NCBI GenBank assembly: GCA_905479615.1
Contig: CAJQNH010000041.1
Location: 1-38,337, forward strand
Reading direction: 5' to 3'
Length of the DNA stretch: 38,337 bases
DNA from: an uncultured Eudoraea sp.
GTDB lineage: Bacteria > Bacteroidota > Bacteroidia > Flavobacteriales > Flavobacteriaceae
The notes below the pieces were generated by a model, which saw nothing but the letters and a program-made list of their open reading frames with translations, was not told the DNA's origin and did no database searches. Made by a program: the position numbers and the translations under genes. Position 1 is the stretch's first letter. Each line of letters opens with the position of its first letter. This document shows positions 17,136-28,212 of the stretch, one piece after another.

Positions 17136-18623
17136 TTAATTTTTTGTTCCTTTTGGAAACATAACAGTAAATACAGTTCCTTTTCCAGGTTGTGAAGTAA
17201 AATTAATACTCCCGTTATAGGTTTCAACAATATTCTTCACCATGCCAAGTCCTAAGCCCATCCCACTGGATTTAGTTGTAAACTTGGGCTCAAACACTTT
17301 ATCTTTAAAGCCATCCTGGATTCCAATACCGTTGTCTGCAACTGATATTTTTACTTTATCCCCCTGTGAAACAACGGAAACTAATATTCTTGGTGATTCT
17401 ACTTCCGGAACAGCTTGTATAGCATTCTTCACCAAATTCGTGATTACACGTATCAATTGGGTGCGGTCTAACTTGGCTATAAGGTCCTCTTCATCTGCCA
17501 TAAAATGTATGTACTTTTCATTAAAAATGTCCAATGCCAGTTTAACTATTTTTACCACATTTAAATTTTCCTTCTGTTGAGCGGGCATTTCCGCAAAGCT
17601 TGAAAAAGCGGAAGCAATACTGCTCATTGTATCTATTTGTTGTATCAAAGTCCTGGAAAATTCCTTTACTTTGGTTTGCACATCGGGATCCTCAGGATTA
17701 AATTTTCTTTCAAAACTTTGAACACTTAAACGCATAGGAGTTAGCGGATTTTTAATTTCATGAGCTACTTGCTTGGCCATCTCGCGCCAAGCCTGTTCCC
17801 TTTCACCCCTCGCTAGTTTGGCAGCACTTATTTCTAATTCATCAATCATATCATTATATGAATTAATGAGTTTTCCTATTTCGTGCCCGGGGTTTTCAAT
17901 AAGAATTTTTTCATTTCTTTTGGTTAGGTCAGTCTGTGTAATCTTATCCGAAATGTTTTGTAAAGAACGGGTTATGTATTTTGAAATAAAATAAGCCAAA
18001 ATAATAGCAATAAGTAACATAAACAGATAAACAGCACTCAGACGCATCAGGAATTCCTTGAGCTCCATGTCGTTAAAGGAGTTATCCTGAAAATATGGTA
18101 GATTTAATATCCCAATGGGTTTAAATTTATCATCAGTTATATAAGTGTACGAGGCTTGATATTTATCCCCCGCAGCAGTATCGTCGAGTACATAACGCTT
18201 GTCCACGGTATTTGATAACATACTAATTATTTCTGATCCCAGGTGAAGAGATATGGAATCATTTCTGAATCTAGGTTTTGAACTCTTGATTAAGTTCCCT
18301 TTAAGGTCATAAATATTGAAATTGACATTTTGGACATCAGCAATCCGATAAATTTCATCTTTAAAAATCAGTGCCAAATTTTCTGTAGTTACCGGATAAG
18401 TGGTTTCCTGTAACGTATAAGCTATGCTCTGTTTTATCTGACCTTCCTTCCGCTCCAAACGGACCTGGTGATAATCTTTAGATTGTTCCCTATATTGGTA
18501 TATAGTAACCCCTGCTATTAATACCGATGCCATTACCACCAGTAAAATCATAGCGACAAAAATTCGGGATCTAAGGGATAACTTTTTAAGCAAGGACTCC
18601 TGATTTGAGTTTAAAGATAGCAA
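17136..18623 (-). CDS. NtrY-like sensor histidine kinase without an adjacent regulator
   Basis: A 495-residue inner-membrane kinase. The first membrane span (FVAMILLVVMASVLIAGVTIY) is followed by a periplasmic sensor of about 140 residues. A second span (VYLFMLLIAIILAYFI) leads into HAMP, then a HisKA domain with phospho-acceptor H288 in VAHEIKNPLTPMRL. The HATPase domain has NLVKNAIQAV, DNGIGI and SGMGLGLGMV. NPLTPMRL and the domain order are NtrY-like. The track start is a TTG at 18623. A TATCTTTA sequence overlaps it, so the true start could be a TTG at 18593. HemJ lies 45 bp upstream and the crotonase gene 14 bp downstream. No response regulator is next to it. Confidence 0.9.
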   Translation of the reverse strand: MLSLNSNQESLLKKLSLRSRIFVAMILLVVMASVLIAGVTIYQYREQSKDYHQVRLERKEGQIKQSIAYTLQETTYPVTTENLALIFKDEIYRIADVQNVNFNIYDLKGNLIKSSKPRFRNDSISLHLGSEIISMLSNTVDKRYVLDDTAAGDKYQASYTYITDDKFKPIGILNLPYFQDNSFNDMELKEFLMRLSAVYLFMLLIAIILAYFISKYITRSLQNISDKITQTDLTKRNEKILIENPGHEIGKLINSYNDMIDELEISAAKLARGEREQAWREMAKQVAHEIKNPLTPMRLSVQSFERKFNPEDPDVQTKVKEFSRTLIQQIDTMSSIASAFSSFAEMPAQQKENLNVVKIVKLALDIFNEKYIHFMADEEDLIAKLDRTQLIRVITNLVKNAIQAVPEVESPRILVSVVSQGDKVKISVADNGIGIQDGFKDKVFEPKFTTKSSGMGLGLGMVKNIVETYNGSINFTSQPGKGTVFTVMFPKGTKN

Positions 18624-18668
18624 TAATCAAGCCAAAGCCTCCTATCAAATTTCCCAAATAAAATAGGT

Positions 18669-19220
18669 TTACGCATTGGGATTCTTATCTCTAATTCTCT
18701 TATACAATCGTATACCAAGCATCAGAAGAATTCCAAGGACAATAATCCCCAATACCCCAAAAATCCAATTGAAAGTACCCTTTAATATAACCAAAAAAGT
18801 AACCGCAAACAGTATCACGGTGGCGCCTTCATTCCAAATACGCATAAAATTGGAAGTATACTTTATTTCATCGCGCTGTAATTGAAGATATATTAAATGT
18901 GTTTTCCAATGATAAGCAATTAGTAATACTACAAAGAACAACTTAATAAGCATCCATGGTTGATCTAACCAGGCTGGTATTAACAACAACAACCAGAAAG
19001 CAAATATTGTACATAAAACAGCTGAAGGCCATGTAATTATATACCATAACCTTTTTGTCATTAGTTTAAGTTGATCAGAAAGTATTTCTTTATCGGGAGA
19101 GGGCTTATCGTTTGCTTCAATATGATAAATGAACAATCTGGGTATATAAAATAACCCGGCAAACCATGTTACAACAAATATTAGATGCAATGCTTTTATA
19201 TAATTATAGTATTCCTCCAT
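18669..19220 (-). CDS. hemJ: HemJ-type protoporphyrinogen IX oxidase (CopD-like membrane protein)
   Basis: A 183-residue membrane protein of the HemJ family, which oxidises protoporphyrinogen IX to protoporphyrin IX, the step just before ferrochelatase. Four to five helices are visible. The N-terminal KALHLIFVVTWFAGLFYIPRLFIYH carries the conserved His12 and Arg of HemJ, and WPSAVLCTIFAFWLL, LIAYHWKTHLIY and MRIWNEGATVILFAVTFLVIL follow. The start codon overlaps the stop of the upstream VPS10-like gene by one base (TAATG), so translation is coupled. hemH and hemA, for other steps of the same pathway, lie 10 and 18 kb away. Confidence 0.88.
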   Translation of the reverse strand: MEEYYNYIKALHLIFVVTWFAGLFYIPRLFIYHIEANDKPSPDKEILSDQLKLMTKRLWYIITWPSAVLCTIFAFWLLLLIPAWLDQPWMLIKLFFVVLLIAYHWKTHLIYLQLQRDEIKYTSNFMRIWNEGATVILFAVTFLVILKGTFNWIFGVLGIIVLGILLMLGIRLYKRIRDKNPNA

Positions 19221-22200
19221 TATTTACTATACCTAATTGCCCCTATGCCGGCCTCCCATAATTTTTTATTATAATCCGGAAGTTCTTTATCCAAAAATTC
19301 ATTCCCTCTGACTTTTAATTGCTCCCATTCTTTGTCCAATTCACTTTTTCGAGACCTGGATGAAGTATTAACTCTTGGTATTGCACTGTTAGTTTCACCT
19401 ATTAGAAATAAGTACTCCGCGGTAAATTTATTTGGAAAGTTTTCCACATCGTCATATGCCTGGGATTTGCGTTGTATCATATCCTCATCCCATGTGTTCA
19501 ACTTGTTATAGAGAATCATCCCAGCCTTCTTAAGAACATTATCTTCAAGGTCATTTATGATACCTTTAAGTTGCGTCTTAGCACTAAAAAGTTTATTTAT
19601 CATCAAATGCATTTGTGTAACCTTTTGCTCCATTTCCGTCATAAATGCATCGTAATCGGCATATTGGCCCTGCTGAGTTTCGAAACCAGGTATTTCAATA
19701 ATTTTAACCGTAGTACTTACGCTTTTGTCTCCCAGCTGTAATTTTAAAGTATAGGTTCCGGGCGGCACCTTATGTCCCCTGAAGTTGGCTTCAATATATA
19801 CATCAGGGATACCCGGAATTATCGGATAACCCATGTCCCATACAAATCTGTTTAAACCTTCTTTTTTAGAAAGAACAGGGGCCGGAGGCGGACCACCACC
19901 GTTGTGCTTTTTATAATTTAGATCTTTTTCAGAACTTAAACTTCGAATTAGCTTTCCTTTTTCATCTAGTATTTCCAGAGAAATTTCTGTAGAATCAGTG
20001 ATCTTGGGCAATTCATAATATAGTACTACCCCATTAGCAGGGTTTACTCCGGAAAAAGGATGCGTTCCATCAAAATTATCCGAATTCCCATTTAAGGGGC
20101 TTTGCCAGGAACCATTGTATGCAGCCTCAGGTTGCATAATTTTTAAATCTCCATTTTGAGTTTTGTATTGGGCAAGTGCTCCGAGGTCATCTAAAATCCA
20201 AAAAGATCTTCCTGAAGTTGCTACAATCAAATCGCCCTGATGCACCTTCAGATCCGTAATGGGTGTAACGGGTAAATTTAGTTGAAACGGCTCCCATAAG
20301 CCTCCTCCATTCCAGGAAATATAGATCCCCTTTTCTGTACCAGCATAAAGAAGGTTTTTACGTGACGTATCTTCCCGAACGACCCTGGTAAAGGAACCGT
20401 AAGGTATTCCGGAACTAATATTTGTCCAACTTTTACCATAATCCGTGGTTTTGTATAACGCAGGAGTGTAGTCATTAAACTTATATCGCGTAGTGGCAAT
20501 ATAAGCAGTCGCCGGGTCATGTGGAGAAACTTCAACAGCATTAACCAAACATTCCTTTAGCCCCTTGGGAGTAACATTTTCCCAGGTATCTCCGCCATCC
20601 TTGGTTAAATGAACAAGGCCATCATCACTCCCTGTCCATAACACTCCCTTCTCATGGGGTGATTCAATAATATGCGCTATTGTGCCATAATTTTCAGCCC
20701 CTACTGCCTCAACGGTATAAGGACCTCCTCCTTTACCTTGCTTCTCGTCCATGTTGCGTGTTAGGTCTGGAGAAATTTCCTCCCAGTTAAGCCCTTTATC
20801 CCTAGTTCGCAAAACCAATTGAGCACAATGATAAAAGGTGTCGGGTTCATGTTGAGATTTTATTATAGGTGCGCTCCAGTTATAAAGGTATTTCATATCC
20901 CTGGCAGCTCTGCCTAAATACTGAATAGGGGCTGCCATTATTTTTGTTTCTGACTTGGTATCCATGTCAAGTAGTTCGATAGTCCCCAAATAATTGCCCC
21001 CCATAACATATCTGGGATTATCAGGGTCAAATGCAAGAAAAGCACTTTCACCACCTGCAGCATAAGTCCAATCGCGTTCAGAAATTTCCCGCCGGCCTAA
21101 TGAAAGACTGGCTATTTTTACAGAGGAATTGTCTTGTTGTCCGCCATAGATGTTATACGGAAAAAGCCTGTCGGTATTTATACGGTAGATTTGAGCAGTG
21201 GGCATAATATCCTGGGTAGACCATGTTTTGCCATTATTATAAGTGATTGCAGCGCCACCATCATCGGCAATAACCATGTTTTTTGAATTGTCGGGATTGA
21301 TCCAGAGATCATGGTAATCACCATGAGTTCCCGTTATCAATTCCCATGATTTTCCGCCGTCAATAGATCTAAATGCAGAAGCACTCATAACATATACAGT
21401 ATTTTCATCATTAGGATCTGGAAATACTTCAATATAGTACCAGGCGCGTTGCACCAATCTGTTATCACCACTAACCATGGTCCATGAACTTCCGGCATTC
21501 TCAGAGACGAACAATCCTCCTTTATCTTGCTCAGAATCACTCTCAATTAATGCATAGACTTTATTAGAATTGGCCGGGCTTACGGCGATAGCCATCTTGC
21601 CCTTTTCTTCTGGCAGACCTTCATGTATTTCGAACCAATTTTCTCCTCCATCAACAGATTTATACAACCCACTTCCAGGTCCCCCGCTAATAACGATATT
21701 TGGTTTCCTCTGATGATGCCACATCGCGGCGTAAAGCACCTCAGGTGTACTGGGATCCATTGAGAGTTCTGAACATCCTGTAAGTGTATTTACAAATAAG
21801 ACTTTCTCCCAGCTATCTCCACCATCAATAGATTTGTAAATTCCGCGTTCTTCATTAGGGCCATAAAGTGCTCCCTGAGCCGCTACATATACAATATCCG
21901 GATTCTTAGGATGAATTACAATACGCGAAATATGCTGAGTTTTACTCAGTCCCACCTTTCTCCACGTTTTTCCTGCATCTGTAGATTTATAAACTCCATC
22001 TCCATATGAGGTCATAACACCTCTTGGTGCGTGTTCTCCCATACCACAGTAAACAACATTTGGGTCAGTGGCTGAGACAGCAACTGCACCTACAGAACCA
22101 GTTTCAAAAAAGCCATCGGAAATATTCTCCCAACGTTGACCGGCATCGGAAGTCTTCCAAAGACCGCCTCCTGTAGTGCCCATATAATAAGTTAAAGGAT

Positions 22201-22354
22201 CTCCTATAACTCCAACCGAAGTAACAGATCTGCCTCCACGAAAAGGACCGATATTCCGATATTTAAGGGGTTCAAAATAAGTTTCTGAATCCTGAGCAAG
22301 GCCCAGGCTAACAACAAATACAAGAACAAGCAGTATATATATATTCTTTATCAT
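19220..22354 (-). CDS. VPS10/sortilin-like BNR-repeat exported protein (copy 1)
   Basis: A 1044-residue exported beta-propeller protein. The signal peptide [21 protein letters not shown] leads into [16 protein letters not shown], the usual start of this family. About ten Asp-box/BNR repeats follow ([61 protein letters not shown]), giving two stacked propellers. The C-terminal 250 residues hold a beta-sandwich ([22 protein letters not shown]) and a helical tail. It is labelled sortilin/VPS10 or glycosyl-hydrolase-like BNR in databases, but substrate and activity are unproven. No T9SS sorting tail is seen. It follows its paralogue by 26 bp and overlaps hemJ by one base. Confidence 0.88.
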   Translation of the reverse strand: MIKNIYILLVLVFVVSLGLAQDSETYFEPLKYRNIGPFRGGRSVTSVGVIGDPLTYYMGTTGGGLWKTSDAGQRWENISDGFFETGSVGAVAVSATDPNVVYCGMGEHAPRGVMTSYGDGVYKSTDAGKTWRKVGLSKTQHISRIVIHPKNPDIVYVAAQGALYGPNEERGIYKSIDGGDSWEKVLFVNTLTGCSELSMDPSTPEVLYAAMWHHQRKPNIVISGGPGSGLYKSVDGGENWFEIHEGLPEEKGKMAIAVSPANSNKVYALIESDSEQDKGGLFVSENAGSSWTMVSGDNRLVQRAWYYIEVFPDPNDENTVYVMSASAFRSIDGGKSWELITGTHGDYHDLWINPDNSKNMVIADDGGAAITYNNGKTWSTQDIMPTAQIYRINTDRLFPYNIYGGQQDNSSVKIASLSLGRREISERDWTYAAGGESAFLAFDPDNPRYVMGGNYLGTIELLDMDTKSETKIMAAPIQYLGRAARDMKYLYNWSAPIIKSQHEPDTFYHCAQLVLRTRDKGLNWEEISPDLTRNMDEKQGKGGGPYTVEAVGAENYGTIAHIIESPHEKGVLWTGSDDGLVHLTKDGGDTWENVTPKGLKECLVNAVEVSPHDPATAYIATTRYKFNDYTPALYKTTDYGKSWTNISSGIPYGSFTRVVREDTSRKNLLYAGTEKGIYISWNGGGLWEPFQLNLPVTPITDLKVHQGDLIVATSGRSFWILDDLGALAQYKTQNGDLKIMQPEAAYNGSWQSPLNGNSDNFDGTHPFSGVNPANGVVLYYELPKITDSTEISLEILDEKGKLIRSLSSEKDLNYKKHNGGGPPPAPVLSKKEGLNRFVWDMGYPIIPGIPDVYIEANFRGHKVPPGTYTLKLQLGDKSVSTTVKIIEIPGFETQQGQYADYDAFMTEMEQKVTQMHLMINKLFSAKTQLKGIINDLEDNVLKKAGMILYNKLNTWDEDMIQRKSQAYDDVENFPNKFTAEYLFLIGETNSAIPRVNTSSRSRKSELDKEWEQLKVRGNEFLDKELPDYNKKLWEAGIGAIRYSK

Positions 22355-22380
22355 TATGGTATGGTATTTCTTATTAATAT

Positions 22381-25300
22381 CTAATCTTCTATGAATAAGT
22401 AATTCAGGTTTAAATCATTAAAGGCCTTATTGAATTCTTTGATTTCCTTATCAACCATTGTATCAAAGGCCTTAAGCTGTGTCTTGATATTTGTAGTCAA
22501 TTCATTTTTTACGGCAATATCCTGCTCAGTTGGCGGAAAATCATCTAAGGAGACCAAACTATTCAAATGTGCCAATTTGTTAGTAAGCCTAATTGGGAAA
22601 TTTAAAGGATCTTGTCCGCTTCGATTTTTAGTTTGATATAATGCCTTTTCAATCTCTTCAAAACCCTTTTTCATTTCATTGGCTTTTTCCACCAAATCCT
22701 TTGTTGTGGAAATTCCCTTATACTGTTTCGTAAAAGCATCTAACTGGGAAGTGATTTTTCTAATTTTTTTTATGGATTGATGTGCATTATCAACTGTTAA
22801 ATTTATGTCGCTGACAAAATCGTATTGCTTTTGCATATCTGCCACAGAAACTTCTGCTCTAGGATCGGGCAAAATAGTAAAGGTTTCGGATATGTCCGTA
22901 CCATTTCTGTTCAAATAAACTTTATAAGATCCGGGAACTGCCTTTGCACCATCCAAATTGGCCGACCATAAAATCATGCCATCCAGTTTTTCCGCTCCTT
23001 TACCTCGCGTATCCCAAACATGAGTATTCCCTTCTTTTTTAACTTTTAACTTTTTATCCTTTTTATCACTATAAGTGCTAAAATTAGCCAGAGTATCGCC
23101 CGACATAGACGTGTAAGTTAGCGCAATACTATCTTTCTTATCCCAGTCTTTTAGGTAAAATTGAGTCACTACGCCTCCCGGATGGTTTTGCCCTTCCGTT
23201 TTAGAAGGTTTACTTGCTGCCCGCCCTTTGGTCCTGTATGCGTCTTTTGGCTTAAAAAGCACTGTAGCGGCATTTTTTTTCGCCGTATCAAGTTGATGCA
23301 GTACCGTAAGGTCGTCTATAATCCATAGACTGCGCCCCTGGGTTGCTACAATAAGGTTATCATCCTTGATAGTAAGATCCGTTACAGGAACTATGGGTAA
23401 ATTAAGTTGAAAAGCCTGCCAGTTTTGCCCGTCATTAAAACTAATATACATCCCGGTTTCTGTTCCCGCATATAGGAGACCCCTTCTTTTTGAGTCTTCC
23501 CTGAGAACCCGGGTAAAGTGCTCTTTATTTATACCGTTCGTTATTTTTATCCAGGTTTTTCCAAAATCAGTGGTTTTGTATAAGTACGGTTCAAAGTCAC
23601 CCAACTTATAGCGTGTAGCAGCTACATAACAAGTTCCTTCATCAAAAGCCGAAGGCTCAATACTGTTTATCATACTCCATTCGGGCATGCCGGAAGGCGT
23701 GACATTTTCCCAACTTTCACCCCCATTGCGGGATATATGAATAAGTCCGTCATCACTCCCCACCCAAAGCAGGCCTTCTTTAAGTGGACTTTCATTTGCT
23801 GCAAAAATGGTGCAATAATACTCAACTCCGGTATTGTCCTGTGTAATTGGTCCCCCGCTTGAGAGAAGTTTATCCGGGTCATTTCTGGTTAAATCCCCAC
23901 TTAAAAGTTTCCAGCTCTCTCCCTCATTCTCACTTACATGAACGTGATTGGAAAAGGTGTATAGTTTCTTTGGATTATGTTTACTAAAAATAATAGGGAA
24001 ATTCCATTGAAAACGGTACTTCATTCCTTCGGCACCATAGCCCATTGGATTGTCGGGCCAAACATTCACTCCGCGAACGGTTCCGGTTTTGTGATTCACC
24101 CTTGTTAAAAAACCTCCGTAGCTTCCACCATAAACAATGTCATTATTTAAAGGGTCTACGGCAATGTGTGCCGATTCACCCCCGGCGGTTTCTTCCCAAT
24201 CATCATCACTAATACTTCCACCATCACTTCGATGTTCAATACGGATTGTTGAATTATCCTGTTGGGCCGCATAGATTCGAAATGGAAAATTGTTATCAGT
24301 GGTAACCCTGTAAAACTGAGCTGTAGGTTGATTGTAATAACTACTCCACGTTTCACCTCCATCATATGAAATCTGAGCTCCGCCATCATCCCCAATAATC
24401 ATGCGTTTTGAGTTTTCAGGTGCTATCCATAAGTCGTGATGATCTCCATGCGGTGCATTGAAAGTGTTAAAAGACTTGCCGCCGTCTGTAGATTTATGGT
24501 AACGTACATTTAAAACATAAACAACATCTTCGTCTTCTGTATCGGCGTACAATCTGGTATAATACCATGCCCTTTGTCTTAACTTTCTTTCACTGTTAAG
24601 CTGTGTCCATTTTTTACCTCCGTCTTCACTTCTATAAAGACCTCCTTTTTCCTTTTGCTCAACGATAGCCCAAACGCGTTCAGAATTTTTAGGGGATATC
24701 GTTACACCTATAATTCCCAAGGTATCCGCTGGGAACCCTTCGTTTTTTGAAACCTCACTCCAGGTTTCTCCGCTATCTGTACTTTTCCATAACGCAGAGC
24801 CATCCCCGCCACTGCTTAAGCTATAAGGTGTCCTTTTGGCTCTCCATGTAGAAGCAAACAAAATTCTTGGATTGTTAGGATCCATGACCAGGTCAACCGC
24901 GCCTGCTTGCTCATTTACAAAAAGGGTGTTACGCCAGGTAATACCCCCATCTGTACTCTTGTAAATACCACGGTCCTTAGTAGGTTTATAAATATTCCCC
25001 AATACGGCAGCGTATACTATATCCGGGTTATTTGGATGAATCCGGATACGCGGAACGTGCCTGCTTTTTTGAAGGCCTACAGACTTCCATGTCTTACCTG
25101 CATCCTCAGTTTTCCAGACACCATAACCAGAAGATACATTCCCCCGTAAAGTTTTTTCACCACCGCCAACGTAAATTACATTAGGATCACTTTTCGCTAC
25201 TTCCACTGCGCCAATGCTGCCTCCAAAAAATCCATCTGAAATATTTTTCCAACTCCTGCCACCATCTGTTGTTTTCCAAACACCACCTCCGGTTGAGCCA

Positions 25301-25518
25301 AAATAAAATAGATTTGGCTCTCCGGGCACTCCCGTAACCGCCGCAGATCTCCCGCCGCGAAATGGGCCTACCAATCTATATTCAAGGCTTGAATATAGTG
25401 CTTCAGGGTATCCAATTTGTGTATTGGTGTTATTGCGTTTTTTTTGAGCTTTTGCAAAAGAAATGAAAAGGAGAGCCGCCAAAAGTATTAAGCCGGTCTT
25501 TGCCGATATGATTTTCAT
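22381..25518 (-). CDS. VPS10/sortilin-like BNR-repeat exported protein (copy 2)
   Basis: A 1045-residue paralogue of the next gene, first in the minus-strand run. The signal peptide [24 protein letters not shown] is followed by [23 protein letters not shown]. Repeated Asp boxes include [53 protein letters not shown] and ISRNGGESW. The two copies share the same order and blocks such as [25 protein letters not shown] and [15 protein letters not shown], so they arose by tandem duplication. They diverge most in the last 250 residues, where this copy has a lysine-rich linker ([15 protein letters not shown]) and a longer helical tail. No sorting domain or catalytic triad is evident. Confidence 0.88.
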   Translation of the reverse strand: MKIISAKTGLILLAALLFISFAKAQKKRNNTNTQIGYPEALYSSLEYRLVGPFRGGRSAAVTGVPGEPNLFYFGSTGGGVWKTTDGGRSWKNISDGFFGGSIGAVEVAKSDPNVIYVGGGEKTLRGNVSSGYGVWKTEDAGKTWKSVGLQKSRHVPRIRIHPNNPDIVYAAVLGNIYKPTKDRGIYKSTDGGITWRNTLFVNEQAGAVDLVMDPNNPRILFASTWRAKRTPYSLSSGGDGSALWKSTDSGETWSEVSKNEGFPADTLGIIGVTISPKNSERVWAIVEQKEKGGLYRSEDGGKKWTQLNSERKLRQRAWYYTRLYADTEDEDVVYVLNVRYHKSTDGGKSFNTFNAPHGDHHDLWIAPENSKRMIIGDDGGAQISYDGGETWSSYYNQPTAQFYRVTTDNNFPFRIYAAQQDNSTIRIEHRSDGGSISDDDWEETAGGESAHIAVDPLNNDIVYGGSYGGFLTRVNHKTGTVRGVNVWPDNPMGYGAEGMKYRFQWNFPIIFSKHNPKKLYTFSNHVHVSENEGESWKLLSGDLTRNDPDKLLSSGGPITQDNTGVEYYCTIFAANESPLKEGLLWVGSDDGLIHISRNGGESWENVTPSGMPEWSMINSIEPSAFDEGTCYVAATRYKLGDFEPYLYKTTDFGKTWIKITNGINKEHFTRVLREDSKRRGLLYAGTETGMYISFNDGQNWQAFQLNLPIVPVTDLTIKDDNLIVATQGRSLWIIDDLTVLHQLDTAKKNAATVLFKPKDAYRTKGRAASKPSKTEGQNHPGGVVTQFYLKDWDKKDSIALTYTSMSGDTLANFSTYSDKKDKKLKVKKEGNTHVWDTRGKGAEKLDGMILWSANLDGAKAVPGSYKVYLNRNGTDISETFTILPDPRAEVSVADMQKQYDFVSDINLTVDNAHQSIKKIRKITSQLDAFTKQYKGISTTKDLVEKANEMKKGFEEIEKALYQTKNRSGQDPLNFPIRLTNKLAHLNSLVSLDDFPPTEQDIAVKNELTTNIKTQLKAFDTMVDKEIKEFNKAFNDLNLNYLFIED

Positions 25519-25544
25519 ATTATTTTGTTAGAATTAGTCCGTCT

Positions 25545-25567
25545 AAATGTAGGGAAAATGTAGGGAA
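25545..25567. repeat. Two tandem 11-bp repeats upstream of the VPS10-like operon
   Basis: AAATGTAGGGA occurs twice with an 11-bp period, 27-49 bp upstream of the ATG at 25518. On the minus strand each unit reads TCCCTACATTT, and the downstream unit ends in TACATTTA, one base off the -7 consensus. It may be a promoter/operator, or chance. Confidence 0.35.
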
Positions 25568-25802
25568 TTGAAAATGAATTTTAGAACAGATTTTTTTTCC
25601 GGATAAACTTATTAAGTGTACTTTTTATATAATAAAAGCTACTATTTACACGTGATTTGAATATAACATGCAGAAATAATCGCTAATTTTAGCTCAGAGT
25701 AATCTTTCTGATAGATTAAAAGCTTATAGGTAAGCCAAATTGGTAACAATACAACCGAAAACGGGAGATTAATAGATGCAATAAAATTTTATAGAATAGT
25801 TT

Positions 25803-26690
25803 ATGATATTAGAGAAGAGAATCCCATTGCGGTATTGGATAATGGAAATAAAATGGGATCTGCTCATTGTAAGTGTGTTTTCGGTAATTATCTATGTTAT
25901 TAAACTTTATTTAATCAGCCTGGATATTCCATTAAGTATAGGGACATTTTTAGGAACAGCCATTGCCTTGTTATTATCCTTTAAACTATCACAATCCTAT
26001 GAACGTTGGTGGGAAGCCCGAAAAATTTGGGGGGCTATAGTTAATGATTCCAGGACATTGGTGATACAGCTAAAACAATTTAGTGAAAAATCCGATAACA
26101 GTATTCTGAAAACTATGGCATATCGTCAGATCGCCTGGTGCTACGCGCTTGGACAGTATTTGAGAAAACTGGATGGGCTTGATTTTCTAAAAGAATTTAT
26201 TTCCGAAGATGAAATGATATTAATAAATCAAAATAACCATGGGCCTTTGACACTGCTTGATCATCACGGGCGCGATGTAAAGACCCTCCACAAAAGAAAA
26301 TCACTAAATGACTTTCAACAAGTACAATTAGATAATACAATATTGAGACTTACGGCCTCTATGGGCATGGCTGAGCGAATAAAAAACACGGTTTTTCCCA
26401 GAACATACAGAAATGTTCTGCACTTTTTTATCTATATCTTTTTGTTGTTGTTGTCTCTGGCACTTGAAAATATCTATGGTTTTTTGGAGGTTCCATTATT
26501 GGTTTTAATTTCCATTCCTTTTTTTATGCTTGAGAAAATTGCATTTGTCATTCAGGACCCTTTCGAAAATAAACCTACAGATACGGCTATGACGAGCATT
26601 GCGCGTGCTATTGAGATAAATATTAAGGAACTTCTGGGGGAAAAAGAATTACCTGAACCTTTAAAGAATAAAGGGTTTTATATTATGTGA
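25803..26690 (+). CDS. Bestrophin-family (RFP-TM/YneE) anion channel
   Basis: A 295-residue inner-membrane protein of the bacterial bestrophin family, forming pentameric ion channels. Visible segments are the first span (LLIVSVFSVIIYVIKLYL), the SIGTFLGTAIALLLSFKLSQSYERWWEARKIWGAIVNDSR block that is the family signature, and the paired helices near the C-terminus (FFIYIFLLLLSLAL, VPLLVLISIPFFMLEKIAFVIQDPFENKPTDTAM). QDPFENKPTDTAM matches the conserved DPF-N-D-P region. The length is typical. The GH30 gene follows 34 bp later on the same strand. The divergent VPS10 operon begins 284 bp upstream; no clear -7 element was found for this gene. Confidence 0.92.
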   Translation: MILEKRIPLRYWIMEIKWDLLIVSVFSVIIYVIKLYLISLDIPLSIGTFLGTAIALLLSFKLSQSYERWWEARKIWGAIVNDSRTLVIQLKQFSEKSDNSILKTMAYRQIAWCYALGQYLRKLDGLDFLKEFISEDEMILINQNNHGPLTLLDHHGRDVKTLHKRKSLNDFQQVQLDNTILRLTASMGMAERIKNTVFPRTYRNVLHFFIYIFLLLLSLALENIYGFLEVPLLVLISIPFFMLEKIAFVIQDPFENKPTDTAMTSIARAIEINIKELLGEKELPEPLKNKGFYIM

Positions 26691-26724
26691 TTGTCTTCCA
26701 ATTCCTTTTTTAAATGTAAATCTT

Positions 26725-28206
26725 ATGTTTTTATACTTATTTAAAAAGTTATCCCAACCAATTAATTATCTTAACAATATTCTCAATCAAAAGTATGTTC
26801 TACTAGCGATTTTTATTGTTCCAGTAATTTTCTTAGGCTGTAAGGGAGAGTCCGGTTCAGAAAGTGCCGTAACAACAGCGAAAATATATCGCACTTCCCT
26901 AGACCAATCCCAATTATTAAAAGAAGCCGATATTAAGAAGAGTGATATTTCTGCAACCACTTCCGTTGGAGCAACTATTACCCTGGATCCTTCTACTTCT
27001 TACCAGGTAATGGATGGTTTCGGTTATACGCTTACTGGTGGTAGCGCCTTGCATTTACAAAAGATGACTGCTCTTTCCAGAAGCAAGATTATAGAAGAAC
27101 TTTTTGGTAAAGGTCCTAAAAGTATTGGCGTGAGTTATTTAAGAGTAAGTATTGGCGCCTCGGATCTGGATGAATATCCCTGGTCCTACAACGACCTTCC
27201 AACAGGAGAATCTGATCCTGATCTGGAACATTTTTCAATGGCCTACGATACACTTTATCTGATACCAACTTTAAAGGAAATACTTAAAATTTCACCCCAA
27301 ATAAAAATTATGGGTTCACCCTGGTCACCACCGGCATGGATGAAGGATAATAAAGATACACGTGGTGGCAGCCTGATAAAAGAATACTATCCAGCCTACG
27401 CAAATTATTTTGTAAAATACATAAAAGCGATGGAAGCTGAGGGCATAACAATTGATGCTATTACCGTTCAAAATGAACCTTTGCATCCCGGCAATAATCC
27501 AAGCCTATTAATGTTAGCCAAAGATCAGGGGGAATTTGTAAAAAATCATTTGGGACCTGCTTTTAAAGAAAACGGAATTGAAACTAAAATAATCCTTTAT
27601 GACCATAACGCAGACAGGCCAGACTATCCTATTTCTATTCTGGACGATCCAAAAGCTGCACAATACGTAGACGGCTCAGCATTTCATTTATATGGAGGCA
27701 CTATAGATGCCTTGTCTAAAGTTCATAATGCACATCCTGAGAAACATCTCTATTTTACTGAACAATGGATAGGTGCTCCAGGTAATTTTGAAGAGAATCT
27801 TAGTTGGCATATAGAAAATCTTATTATTGGAGCACCGCGGAATTGGAGCCGAAACGTATTGCAATGGAACCTTGCAGCTGATGAAAATCAACAACCTCAT
27901 ACAGATCGAGGTGGCTGTACCCGTTGTCTTGGAGCTATTACCATTAAAGGTGATAGTATCACCAGAAATCCGGCCTACTATATCATTGCCCATGCTTCAA
28001 AATTTGTACCTCCTGGTTCTGTTAGAATAGATTCTAACCAGGAAGAGAAACTACTTAATGTGGCCTATCGCACTCCAGAAAATAAAACAGTAGTAATTTT
28101 GCAAAATATGAAAAATGAGACTATTACTGTTGAACTCAATAAAGAAGAAGAAAAGTTAATAATAACTTTAGGCGGTAAGGATATAGCTACATTGGTTTGG
28201 GAATAA
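26725..28206 (+). CDS. GH30-family glycoside hydrolase, lipoprotein
   Basis: A 493-residue (beta/alpha)8 glycosidase of family 30. The body carries MDGFGYTLTGGSALHL, MGSPWSPPAWMKDN, the acid/base E251 in TVQNEPLHPGNN and the nucleophile E346 in YFTEQW, with a short C-terminal beta-domain. This fold cleaves beta-1,6- or beta-1,3-glucans, glucosylceramide or related glycans, and the exact target is not readable. The lipobox FLGC39 predicts lipid anchoring after a hydrophobic stretch (YVLLAIFIVPVIFLG). About 23 residues precede the hydrophobic core, an unusually long n-region, and no internal ATG offers a shorter start. It probably shares a transcript with the bestrophin gene and ends 6 bp from the convergent MATE gene. 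Confidence 0.93.
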   Translation: MFLYLFKKLSQPINYLNNILNQKYVLLAIFIVPVIFLGCKGESGSESAVTTAKIYRTSLDQSQLLKEADIKKSDISATTSVGATITLDPSTSYQVMDGFGYTLTGGSALHLQKMTALSRSKIIEELFGKGPKSIGVSYLRVSIGASDLDEYPWSYNDLPTGESDPDLEHFSMAYDTLYLIPTLKEILKISPQIKIMGSPWSPPAWMKDNKDTRGGSLIKEYYPAYANYFVKYIKAMEAEGITIDAITVQNEPLHPGNNPSLLMLAKDQGEFVKNHLGPAFKENGIETKIILYDHNADRPDYPISILDDPKAAQYVDGSAFHLYGGTIDALSKVHNAHPEKHLYFTEQWIGAPGNFEENLSWHIENLIIGAPRNWSRNVLQWNLAADENQQPHTDRGGCTRCLGAITIKGDSITRNPAYYIIAHASKFVPPGSVRIDSNQEEKLLNVAYRTPENKTVVILQNMKNETITVELNKEEEKLIITLGGKDIATLVWE

Positions 28207-28212
28207 TAGAAT

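Noticed and set aside
19220-25518. T9SS C-terminal sorting domain in the VPS10-like proteins
   Set aside because: Both proteins end in charged helical tails without the conserved gliding-type sorting motifs.
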